Positions 1 to 5,481 of a DNA stretch of 9,690 nt are shown here, in pieces. Within the stretch, counting starts at the first letter, position 1. Each line of letters starts with the position of its first letter. The position numbers and the translations under genes were made by a program. The notes under the pieces are model-generated. The model was not told the origin of the DNA. It saw only the letters and a program-made list of their open reading frames with translations, and made no database searches. Source of the stretch: Erysipelotrichaceae bacterium (lineage in GTDB: Bacteria; Bacillota_I; Bacilli_A; Erysipelotrichales; Erysipelotrichaceae); NCBI GenBank assembly GCA_003510215.1, contig DOKQ01000072.1, forward strand, positions 1 to 9,690, in the 5' to 3' direction.

Positions 1-882
1 CAGTTATCAAATCAAAAAGTTGAAGATCTTCTGGTTGGTGCCCGAATTGAAGAGAATTTTGGAAAAGAAAACCCACTTGACTTTACTCTGTGGAAAAAAA
101 CTGAAACAGGTGTCAAATGGGAATCTCCATGGTCTATGGGTCGTCCGGGATGGCATACAGAATGTGTCGTTATGATTGAGAAGGAGTTTGGTGGTCAGAT
201 GATTGATATTCATGGTGGTGGAATGGATTTGAAATTCCCTCATCACGAAAATGAGATCGCCCAATCACTGGTTCTTCACCATCATCCGATTGCAAAGTAT
301 TGGATGCATAATGGAATGCTTAATATTGATGGAGAGAAAATGAGTAAATCGCTTGGAAATGTTCTTTGGGCAAAGGATGTGCTTGACTCATTGGGTGGTG
401 ACATAGTTCGCTGGCTTATGTTAAGTGCGCATTATCGTGCTCCGTTGAATATCAATGAAGAAACCATTGAACAGTCGAAAGCTGAGCTTGCGAAAGTGAC
501 AAATGTACTAAAACAAGCATATGTAAAGTTAGCGTTGACTCAAAAGAAACTTCCTGAATTTTCTGAAACACAACTGCTACAAGAGTTTAAAGAAGCGGTA
601 TCCGATGATTTAAACACTCCCAATGCAATTATGCAGATATTTGAGATTGTGAAATTGCTAAATCAACGGTTACGTGTCCGTGAAATTTCGATTGAACAGG
701 TACATAACTGTGTCGTTGCTTTAGAAACGATGCTTGATGTATTGGGGATCAGGTATCAAAGAATTGAGCTAAGTCAAGAGGATATAGACTTATATAGTTT
801 GTGGAATCAGGCGAAATCGGAGAAAAGGTTTGATGATGCGGATCAATATCGTGCCCAACTTGTCCAAAGAGGTATTCTATGA
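1..882 (+). CDS. cysS: Cysteinyl-tRNA synthetase, 3' part (5' end outside window)
   Basis: Class I aminoacyl-tRNA synthetase that charges tRNA-Cys with cysteine in the cytoplasm. The frame is open from base 1 and gives 293 residues before TGA; the N-terminal HIGH-motif part lies upstream. Visible marks are the SPWSMGRPGWHTEC segment with a zinc-ligand cysteine (near residue 54 of the visible part), the FPHHENE segment with the zinc-ligand His and Glu, and the KMSKS loop in GEKMSKSLGN (about residues 109-118). A helical DALR-type C-terminal region follows. The protein ends at ...QRGIL, just where family members I remember continue with about ten more residues (EDTPQGTRW-like), so the tail looks short. 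The stop overlaps the mrnC start as ATGA (879-882), implying translational coupling. The identification is secure. Confidence 0.97.
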   Translation, partial: QLSNQKVEDLLVGARIEENFGKENPLDFTLWKKTETGVKWESPWSMGRPGWHTECVVMIEKEFGGQMIDIHGGGMDLKFPHHENEIAQSLVLHHHPIAKYWMHNGMLNIDGEKMSKSLGNVLWAKDVLDSLGGDIVRWLMLSAHYRAPLNINEETIEQSKAELAKVTNVLKQAYVKLALTQKKLPEFSETQLLQEFKEAVSDDLNTPNAIMQIFEIVKLLNQRLRVREISIEQVHNCVVALETMLDVLGIRYQRIELSQEDIDLYSLWNQAKSEKRFDDADQYRAQLVQRGIL

Positions 883-1280
883 ATACTATGACAGGTGGAG
901 TTTTAGCATATATTGGTGATGCTGTACTTTCTCTTCAGGTCCGGGAGTATTTGGTCAGCCGTGGGTTTACCAAATCGAAGGATCTGCAAAAAATGAGTGA
1001 AGTGTTTGTAAGTGCAAATGGTCAGGCTGAATTTGCGCGTTACTTATTGGAAGAGGTAGCTTTGTCTTCAGAAGAATTGGATATATTTCGTCGGGGCAGA
1101 AATCATAAGTCTGATACTGTTCCAAAGAATTCGGATGTCCTTTCTTATCGACTGGCTACAGGACTTGAGGCTCTGTGGGGTTACTATTACGTAGAGAAAA
1201 AAGAGCAACGCTTGGAACAAATGTGGGACAAATTTAAGACATTTGTGGAGGTGAATTATGGCACAATATATTTACGGTAA
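879..1280 (+). CDS. mrnC: Mini-ribonuclease III (Mini-III)
   Basis: A 133-residue RNase III-fold endonuclease without a double-stranded-RNA-binding domain. In Bacillus the family matures 23S rRNA by trimming both strands of the precursor stem. The catalytic signature AYIGDAV carries Asp14, and the second half has FRRGRNHKS, PKNSDVLSYRLATG and GLEALWGY with the expected acidic Glu97. The length fits the family (about 130-145), although the N-terminus is a few residues shorter than in B. subtilis. It starts inside the cysS stop (ATGA), and its last 23 bases overlap rlmB, so cysS, mrnC and rlmB are probably translated as a coupled set. No separate ribosome binding site of note lies upstream; GTCCAAAGAGG at 862-872 could help. 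Pairing with an rRNA methyltransferase suits a ribosome-maturation role. Confidence 0.95.
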   Translation: MNTMTGGVLAYIGDAVLSLQVREYLVSRGFTKSKDLQKMSEVFVSANGQAEFARYLLEEVALSSEELDIFRRGRNHKSDTVPKNSDVLSYRLATGLEALWGYYYVEKKEQRLEQMWDKFKTFVEVNYGTIYLR

Positions 1281-1986
1281 AAACACAGTTCTTTTAAGAC
1301 TCCAAAACGGAGCGTCAATTCAGAAACTGTTTCTACTCGAAAACAGCAAATGGACAGATGTTATGGCCTTGGCGAAACAGTCAGCAACTCCCATAGCCTT
1401 TGTATCACGTGCTGCTTTAGACAAAATGGTTAATGGTAACCACCAGGGAATCGTTGCCCAAGTAGAAGAATATCGGTATTTCTCCGTCGAAGAAATGTTA
1501 GCATCAATCGATTCAAACAAGCAGCCGCTGCTTGTGATGTGCGATGGTCTTGAGGACCCGCATAATCTTGGTGCCATATTGCGTACAGCAGATGCTGTTG
1601 GCGTAGATGGGATTATAATTGGAAAACACCGAGCTGTAGGACTTACACCGACAGTTGCAAAGGTATCGACTGGAGCGATTGAGACGGTTAAGGTTTCGCA
1701 GGCAACGAACCTAACTCAAACACTTGAAGACCTTAAGAAAAAGGGATTTTGGGTGTGTGGAGCAGATAGTGAGAAAGCAATGGACTACCGTCAGGCGGAT
1801 TTTAATGTTCCTTTGGTATTAGTCATCGGATCAGAAGGATTTGGTCTTTCGAAGTTAGTAAAGAAGCACTGTGATTTTACAGTAAAGCTTCCGATGGTCG
1901 GGAAGGTGACTTCTCTGAATGCTTCCGTTGCTACGGGAATTCTCTTATATCAAATTTATTCTAATCGTCATCCGCACAGCAATTAG
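1258..1986 (+). CDS. rlmB: 23S rRNA 2'-O-ribose methyltransferase, SpoU/TrmH family (RlmB-like)
   Basis: A 242-residue SPOUT-class methyltransferase that uses S-adenosylmethionine. RlmB methylates G2251 of 23S rRNA in E. coli, and the Bacillus relative is YacO. The N-terminal substrate-binding domain starts with YIYGKNTV and includes GNHQGIVAQV (60-69). The knotted catalytic domain holds all three SpoU motifs: motif 1 DGLEDPHNLGAILRTA (about 96-111, with Asn103 and Arg109), motif 2 LVIGSEGFGLS (188-198) and motif 3 LPMVGKVTSLNASVA (211-225). The start is ATG 1258, supported by GTGGAGGTG at 1245-1253, inside the end of mrnC. Exact target nucleotide is inferred from family and context; a TrmH-type tRNA or other 23S position cannot be excluded. 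Confidence 0.93.
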   Translation: MAQYIYGKNTVLLRLQNGASIQKLFLLENSKWTDVMALAKQSATPIAFVSRAALDKMVNGNHQGIVAQVEEYRYFSVEEMLASIDSNKQPLLVMCDGLEDPHNLGAILRTADAVGVDGIIIGKHRAVGLTPTVAKVSTGAIETVKVSQATNLTQTLEDLKKKGFWVCGADSEKAMDYRQADFNVPLVLVIGSEGFGLSKLVKKHCDFTVKLPMVGKVTSLNASVATGILLYQIYSNRHPHSN

Positions 1987-2000
1987 AAAGAGAACTAAAA

Positions 2001-2609
2001 GTGATTGATTTTTTCAATGAAAATGAACTTCTGTACCTTATCCGCAACAATGATGATGAGGCATTCGAACGATTAATGGAGTATTACCATAGAGTGATCT
2101 GGGCAATTGCCCATGAGTTCGGTTCAGCCGGTAGATTCTATGGCATATCACCTGATGATATGTATCAAGAGGGAGCGTTGGGTCTTTTCGAGGCAATTGA
2201 TCGGTTCAACGAAATCTTGAATGTACCGTTTAGAAGTTTTGCACGAGTATGTATTGAACGAAATATTCGATCGCTTATTCGCAAGCATCGGGGATTATCT
2301 TATGGAATTATTTCGAGAAGTGTATCTTTGGATATGCCTGTTGGTGAAGATGATGGCCTTTATCTAAAGGATACAATTGCTAATAATTATCAGATGTATG
2401 ACCCAGTGTTTTATACGGAATATAAGGAGAAAGAGAGAATTTTACTGGAAAAGTGTGACCAGTTCTCTCGTTTTGAGAAAAGAGTATTTAAGTTAAGATA
2501 TTTAGGGTATTCATATGCAGAGATTGGTGAACAACTAAATATCTCTGCTAAAGCAGTAGACAATGCGCTCCAGAGAATTAAGAAGAAACTAGTATCTTTG
2601 TTTGACTAA
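2001..2609 (+). CDS. sigH: RNA polymerase sigma factor, SigH (sigma-30) family
   Basis: A 202-residue sigma-70-family protein. Region 2 spans about residues 15-95, with the core-binding helix DDMYQEGALGLFEAIDRF (52-69) and FARVCIERNIRSLIRK (80-95). The linker contains VSLDMPVGEDDG as in Bacillus SigH (VSLDKP...). Region 4 is at 155-199, with the helix-turn-helix SYAEIGEQLNISAKAVDNAL followed by QRIKKKL, very close to the SigH ending. In Bacillus this factor directs early sporulation and competence genes; here the role could be competence or stress only. It starts at GTG 2001, 14 bases after rlmB, with only a weak AAAGAG (1987-1992) ribosome binding site, suggesting low or coupled translation. 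The yacP/rae1 gene that normally precedes sigH is absent. Confidence 0.92.
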   Translation: MIDFFNENELLYLIRNNDDEAFERLMEYYHRVIWAIAHEFGSAGRFYGISPDDMYQEGALGLFEAIDRFNEILNVPFRSFARVCIERNIRSLIRKHRGLSYGIISRSVSLDMPVGEDDGLYLKDTIANNYQMYDPVFYTEYKEKERILLEKCDQFSRFEKRVFKLRYLGYSYAEIGEQLNISAKAVDNALQRIKKKLVSLFD

Positions 2610-2630
2610 ATAATCGCTTTGTGATAGAGT
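2602..2630 (+). promoter_or_regulatory. Putative sigma-A promoter for rpmG-secE-nusG
   Basis: TTGACT (2602-2607) as -35, a 17-base spacer, then TAGAGT (2625-2630) as -10 with an extended TG at 2622-2623. The -35 box overlaps the sigH stop codon. The start would be near 2637. The -10 matches consensus at only four of six bases, so this is an inference supported by position, correct spacing and the TGn extension. Confidence 0.5.
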
Positions 2631-2659
2631 TATAACGCAATGAAAGCGAGTTGATGAAA

Positions 2660-2818
2660 ATGGCAGAAAAAAGTGATAAAGTCATATTGACCTGCACCGT
2701 ATGTTTGTCTAGAAACTATTCGACTCGACGAAACAAAAAAACTCACAGTGAGCGATTGGAACTATCAAAATTCTGCAAACGATGCAACGCTCATACCGTG
2801 CATAAGGAAACGAAATAG
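2660..2818 (+). CDS. rpmG: Ribosomal protein L33 (zinc-ribbon form)
   Basis: A 52-residue 50S subunit protein. It has the family layout MAEK...KVILTCTVCLSRNY at the N-terminus and two Cys-x-x-Cys pairs, C12/C15 (CTVC) and C39/C42 (CKRC), so it is the zinc-binding (C+) paralogue type. The start at ATG 2660 fits the usual MA(E/K)K beginning; an in-frame ATG at 2654 would add only Met-Lys. The ribosome binding site is poor (AAAGCGAG at 2643-2650). It is the first gene after the putative promoter at 2602-2630, and secE follows 11 bases after its stop. The rpmG-secE-nusG order is typical of Firmicutes. Confidence 0.95.
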   Translation: MAEKSDKVILTCTVCLSRNYSTRRNKKTHSERLELSKFCKRCNAHTVHKETK

Positions 2819-2829
2819 GAGGTTATTTT

Positions 2830-3006
2830 ATGAAATGGTTTAGTATTGAAGGAATTACAACTGAAATAAAACGCGTTCGCTGGCCGAAGCAAAAGGATCT
2901 GGTTCATGATTCCGTGACGGTGATTATCTTTACAGTTGCGTTTGGTGTATTCTTTGTGGTAGCCGAAGCTTTAGTTGCTGTATTCTTGAAAGCGATTGGA
3001 ATTTAG
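2830..3006 (+). CDS. secE: Preprotein translocase subunit SecE
   Basis: A 58-residue single-span membrane protein of the SecYEG translocon, the short form usual in Gram-positive bacteria. It has the amphipathic helix with the VRWPK signature (about 16-20), where Trp-Pro is the family hallmark, then a hydrophobic segment at about 28-54 (from DSVTVIIFTVAFG to LVAVFL) that forms the clamp helix around SecY. The ribosome binding site AGGAGG (2817-2822) overlaps the rpmG stop codon and sits 7 bases before the ATG. nusG begins one base after the stop. Confidence 0.95.
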   Translation: MKWFSIEGITTEIKRVRWPKQKDLVHDSVTVIIFTVAFGVFFVVAEALVAVFLKAIGI

Positions 3007-3007
3007 T

Positions 3008-3550
3008 ATGTCAGAAGAAAAACTGTGGTATGTAGTCAATACATATGCTGGACATGAAAACCGTGTAAAAGAAAACTTGCAACGTCGAGTTGAAACCATG
3101 GGAATTGAAGATAACCTATTTCGAATCTTAGTTGCGGAAGAAAAAGAACTTGAATACAAGAATGGGAAAAAAGTTGAAAAGATGAGAAATCTTTTCCCAG
3201 GATATTTGTTTGTCGAGATGATTATGACAGATGAAGCTTGGTATATTGTTCGGAATACGCCGGGCGTTACAGGATTTATTGGGTCATCGGGTGGTGGAGC
3301 GAAACCATTCCCTGTTTCACCTGAAGAAATTGAATCAATTTTACGTCGCATGGGTATGAGTGATCGGAAAGTTGTCGTTAACTTTGGTGTTGGCGATCGT
3401 GTTCGTATTACAAATGGTCCGTTTGCCGGAATTGAGGGTGTAGTAGATAATATGCATGATGATGCGCAAACCGCGATGGTTCTTACCATTCTGTTTGGTC
3501 GTGAAACTCCAACTGAAATTGCGTACATCGATTTAGACAAAGTAGAATAA
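3008..3550 (+). CDS. nusG: Transcription termination/antitermination factor NusG
   Basis: A 180-residue NusG. The NGN domain (about 1-115) begins LWYVVNTYAGHENRVKENL and includes the LFPGYLFVEM core (62-71) that contacts the RNA polymerase clamp. The C-terminal KOW domain (about 126-180) has FGVGDRVRITNGPFAGIEG, which in other bacteria contacts Rho or S10. The ATG at 3008 is chosen because LWYVV normally lies a few residues from the N-terminus; a TTG at 2996 would read into the secE end. The ribosome binding site is weak (TTGGA at 2996-3000), so translation probably couples to secE, whose stop is one base upstream. A terminator hairpin begins at the stop codon. Confidence 0.96.
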   Translation: MSEEKLWYVVNTYAGHENRVKENLQRRVETMGIEDNLFRILVAEEKELEYKNGKKVEKMRNLFPGYLFVEMIMTDEAWYIVRNTPGVTGFIGSSGGGAKPFPVSPEEIESILRRMGMSDRKVVVNFGVGDRVRITNGPFAGIEGVVDNMHDDAQTAMVLTILFGRETPTEIAYIDLDKVE

Positions 3551-3574
3551 AGCCGTCTTGTTACGGCTTTTTTT
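3549..3574 (+). terminator. Rho-independent terminator/attenuator after nusG
   Basis: Arms AAAGCCGT (3549-3556) and ACGGCTTT (3563-3570) pair perfectly over 8 bp around a 6-base loop, followed directly by a T run to 3574. The left arm includes the nusG stop. No promoter is visible between it and the next start at 3598, so it probably acts as a partial terminator that sets read-through into the downstream gene. Confidence 0.85.
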
Positions 3575-3597
3575 GGCTCATAAAGGAGGAATGAATC

Positions 3598-4140
3598 ATG
3601 AACTCACTTAAAAACTTTCTTTATCAGAAGACAACACTTAGTGTCTTGTCGTATCTTACAAAACACAAAAGACAATCATTTACTGTGGCTGAAATTGCGG
3701 AGGCTGTGCTCATGTCTGAATCTCAGGTAAAGAGTATACTTGAAGATTTTTGTCAAAGAGGAATTATTGAATGCCAGATTCTAGATCAAACGAATCGGTT
3801 TATGCTCCAGGAAGAGCTAATGTATGTTCAAGCCTTCCGCTTATTTGAGGATGCCATTGAATTGAACGCACTTGTTCAGGCAATAAAAGACAGAACACGT
3901 AAAATAGTTCTGTTGGATCGTAGAAACCCAAACGAAGGGAAATATGCCTCAAAGATTTCTGTGTTCATTCAGATGGACCAGGAAAATCATAAATATATTT
4001 ATGATGCAATCAAAAATCTTCCTTTGGAGCGTGAAATTGATCCAATTGTGATGAGTACATCCGAGATATTGAAATTGTCAGTTGATGATACCAAGAGATT
4101 TGCGGAGCTGAACTCAGGGATTGTTCTTTGGGAGAAGTGA
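3598..4140 (+). CDS. Winged-helix protein with a degenerate nucleotidyltransferase-like domain
   Basis: A 180-residue protein that I do not recognise as a named gene. Residues about 8-70 look like a winged helix-turn-helix: LSVLSYLTKHKRQSFTVAEI, then recognition-helix-like SESQVKSILEDFCQRGII, then a wing ending NRFML. The C-terminal part (about 85-180) aligns by eye with the minimal nucleotidyltransferase domain found behind wHTH domains in many prokaryotes. However, the catalytic GS becomes D107-R108, and the two Asp of the D-x-D (SDIDL-type) motif become K119 and S121, at identical spacing. The end, REIDPIVMSTSEILKL...ELNSGIVLW, matches the usual C-terminal strand/helix of that fold. It is probably a DNA- or RNA-binding regulator without catalysis. 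A strong AAAGGAGGA (3582-3590) precedes the ATG; expression seems to rely on read-through of the nusG terminator. The function is unknown. Confidence 0.75.
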   Translation: MNSLKNFLYQKTTLSVLSYLTKHKRQSFTVAEIAEAVLMSESQVKSILEDFCQRGIIECQILDQTNRFMLQEELMYVQAFRLFEDAIELNALVQAIKDRTRKIVLLDRRNPNEGKYASKISVFIQMDQENHKYIYDAIKNLPLEREIDPIVMSTSEILKLSVDDTKRFAELNSGIVLWEK

Positions 4141-4146
4141 AAAATA

Positions 4147-4175
4147 TTGACGAAATCCGAATAATCAGTTACAAT
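4147..4175 (+). promoter_or_regulatory. Sigma-A promoter for rplK-rplA
   Basis: TTGACG (4147-4152), a 17-base spacer and TACAAT (4170-4175) give 5/6 matches in each box at optimal spacing. The predicted start is near 4182-4183, inside the left arm of the terminator at 4179-4206. It begins 7 bases after the stop of the upstream gene. Confidence 0.8.
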
Positions 4176-4178
4176 TAA

Positions 4179-4206
4179 ACTCGCCACTTCTTGTGGTGAG
4201 TTTTTT
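4179..4206 (+). terminator. Rho-independent terminator downstream of the winged-helix gene
   Basis: Arms ACTCGCCAC (4179-4187) and GTGGTGAGT (4193-4201) form a 9-bp stem with one G-T wobble and a TTCTT loop, followed by six T (4201-4206). It should end transcription coming from nusG and the winged-helix gene. It overlaps the predicted rplK transcription start, so transcripts begun there lack the outer part of the left arm. Confidence 0.8.
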
Positions 4207-4210
4207 CTTT

Positions 4211-4246
4211 GCGTGGGAGGATGTGCAACCATCCAACAACCACTGC
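4211..4246 (+). promoter_or_regulatory. Putative ribosomal protein L1 binding site in the rplK-rplA leader
   Basis: The leader folds as GC+GTGG (4211-4216), an internal-loop GA (4217-4218), GGATG (4219-4223), loop TGCAAC, CATCC (4230-4234), AACAA (4235-4239), CCAC (4240-4243), bulged T, GC (4245-4246). The pattern GUGG-GA-GG...CC-(A-rich)-CCAC resembles the L1-stalk element of bacterial 23S rRNA (GUGGGAGG...GAAAUACCAC), as I recall it. L1 is known to repress the L11-L1 operon in E. coli through such mimicry. Its position just before rplK supports the same feedback here; binding itself is inferred. Confidence 0.65.
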
Positions 4247-4260
4247 ACAGACAATCAATT

Positions 4261-4269
4261 AAAGGAGGA
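4261..4269 (+). promoter_or_regulatory. Ribosome binding site deciding the rplK start
   Basis: AAAGGAGGA is a near-perfect Shine-Dalgarno. An in-frame ATG at 4270 lies only one base after AGGAGG, too close to be used, whereas GTG at 4276 is 7 bases away. GTG 4276 is therefore taken as the rplK start. Confidence 0.8.
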
Positions 4270-4275
4270 ATGTTT

Positions 4276-4698
4276 GTGAGTAAAAAAGTTGCAAAAGTTG
4301 TTAAGCTCCAATTCCCTGCTGGGGGAGCACGCCCAGGTCCGGCTTTAGCTGGCGCTGGCATCAACATGCCACAATTCTGCACCGCATTTAACGATGCGAC
4401 AAGAGAACGCGCAGGAGATATCGTACCGGTTATCATTACTGCGTTTGAAGACAAATCGTTTACGTTTGTCTTAAAGACAACACCTGCTTCCGTGTTGTTA
4501 AAGAAAGCCGCTAAAGTTAAGAGCGGTTCAGCTAATGCAAAAACAACAAAGGTTGGTTCAATTACTGTTGACCAATTACGTGAAATTGCAGAGTACAAAA
4601 TGCCAGATTTAAATGCAAATGATGTTGAGGGTGCTATGCGTATTGTCGCTGGTACTGCGAAAAACATGGGCATTAAAATCGATGGCATGGATGTTTAA
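4276..4698 (+). CDS. rplK: Ribosomal protein L11 with a shortened proline loop
   Basis: A 140-residue protein of the GTPase-associated centre of the 50S subunit, binding 23S rRNA helices 43/44 and contacting elongation factors. The N-terminal domain (1-66) runs KLQFPAGGARPGPALAGAGINMPQFCTAF; the C-terminal rRNA-binding domain (about 70-140) has PASVLLKKAA, REIAEYKMPDLNA and GTAKNMGI, all typical. Unusually, the P-x-PPVGPALGQ stretch of most bacteria is here P20-GPALAGAG: about four residues, including the proline pair of the thiostrepton/factor-contact loop, are absent. The total length stays near normal because the C-terminus is slightly extended. The start codon is GTG. rplA follows after 10 bases with its own ribosome binding site, forming the usual L11-L1 operon. 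Confidence 0.97.
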   Translation: MSKKVAKVVKLQFPAGGARPGPALAGAGINMPQFCTAFNDATRERAGDIVPVIITAFEDKSFTFVLKTTPASVLLKKAAKVKSGSANAKTTKVGSITVDQLREIAEYKMPDLNANDVEGAMRIVAGTAKNMGIKIDGMDV

Positions 4699-4708
4699 GA
4701 GGTGACTT

Positions 4709-5392
4709 ATGGCAAAACATGGTAAAAAATACGTTGAAGCATTAGCCAAAGTTGATCGCACTAAGCAATATAGTGTGAGTGAAGCAATCAACTTAGCGAA
4801 AGAAATTAATTTTGTAAAATTTGATCCTACAGTGGAAGTATCCTTCCGCTTAAATGTAGACCCTCGTCATGCGGACCAACAAATCCGTGGTGCGATGGTT
4901 CTTCCTCATGGTACTGGTCGTAGCCAAAAGGTTTTGGTTATTACTCAAGGTCCTAAGGAAAAAGAAGCTCAAGATGCAGGAGCAGATTTTGTCGGTGGAA
5001 AAGAAATTCTTGAACAAATCAAGGGTGGATGGTTCGATTTCGACATTATCGTTGCTACTCCAGACATGATGGGTGAACTTGGTAAACTGGGTAAATTGTT
5101 AGGTCCTAAGGGCTTAATGCCAAACCCAAAAACAGGTACAGTGACGATGGATGTTGCTAAGGCAATTTCCGAAATCAAAAAAGGTAAAGTTCAATACCGC
5201 GTTGACAAAGAGGGTAACATCAATGTCATGATCGGGAAATTATCTTTTAATGAAGAGCAATTGGCAGAAAACTTCAAAGCTATCTATGATGTGATTCTAC
5301 GTGCTCGCCCAGCTGCTGTTAAAGGAACATACATGAAGAATGTTGTCCTTTCAACAACAATGGGTCCTGGTATCCGCGTAACCGGCGAATAA
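4709..5392 (+). CDS. rplA: Ribosomal protein L1
   Basis: A 227-residue protein of the mobile L1 stalk of the 50S subunit, assisting release of deacylated tRNA, and in many bacteria the translational repressor of its own operon. It is full length with no gaps: the N-terminal half of domain I (MAKHGKKYVEALAKVDR...), domain II (about 70-160) with the signature LGPKGLMPNPKTGTVT (131-146), and the returning C-terminal part of domain I ending GPGIRVTGE. The ribosome binding site AAGAGGTGA (4697-4705) overlaps the rplK stop. A strong terminator begins 6 bases after the stop. The candidate L1 target is the leader hairpin at 4211-4246. Confidence 0.98.
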   Translation: MAKHGKKYVEALAKVDRTKQYSVSEAINLAKEINFVKFDPTVEVSFRLNVDPRHADQQIRGAMVLPHGTGRSQKVLVITQGPKEKEAQDAGADFVGGKEILEQIKGGWFDFDIIVATPDMMGELGKLGKLLGPKGLMPNPKTGTVTMDVAKAISEIKKGKVQYRVDKEGNINVMIGKLSFNEEQLAENFKAIYDVILRARPAAVKGTYMKNVVLSTTMGPGIRVTGE

Positions 5393-5398
5393 AATACT

Positions 5399-5427
5399 GA
5401 CCAATCCGAAAGGGTTGGTCTTTTATT
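5399..5427 (+). terminator. Rho-independent terminator after rplA
   Basis: GACCAATCC (5399-5407) and GGGTTGGTC (5412-5420) pair over 9 bp (one T-G wobble) around a stable GAAA tetraloop, followed by TTTTATT. It separates the rplK-rplA unit from the rplJ unit. Confidence 0.92.
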
Positions 5428-5437
5428 GCCGTTATAG

Positions 5438-5465
5438 TTGACAAAAATCTGAATTGTGGTAATAT
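5438..5465 (+). promoter_or_regulatory. Sigma-A promoter for rplJ-rplL-methyltransferase
   Basis: A perfect TTGACA (5438-5443), a 16-base spacer and TAATAT (5460-5465), with an extended -10 TG at 5457-5458. The predicted start is near 5472, just ahead of the L10 leader. A strong promoter fits the multi-copy L12 stalk protein. Confidence 0.82.
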
Positions 5466-5481
5466 AGTCATGTTATCAATA

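Noticed and set aside
2996..3007. TTG start extending nusG by four residues
   Set aside because: NusG families start only a few residues before LWYVV; ATG 3008 fits and the TTG lies in the secE end.
2971..3540. Long open frame on the minus strand opposite nusG (189 codons)
   Set aside because: It mirrors nusG, is rich in Ser/Thr/Ile with no recognisable motif, and NusG on the + strand is unmistakable.
4213..4275. GTG start extending rplK by 21 residues
   Set aside because: The added residues are unlike any L11, the codon lies in the leader hairpin, and a strong ribosome binding site points to GTG 4276.
3999..4688. Open frame on the minus strand opposite rplK (229 codons)
   Set aside because: It runs across a terminator, promoter and rplK, and its sequence has no family features; it is a shadow frame.
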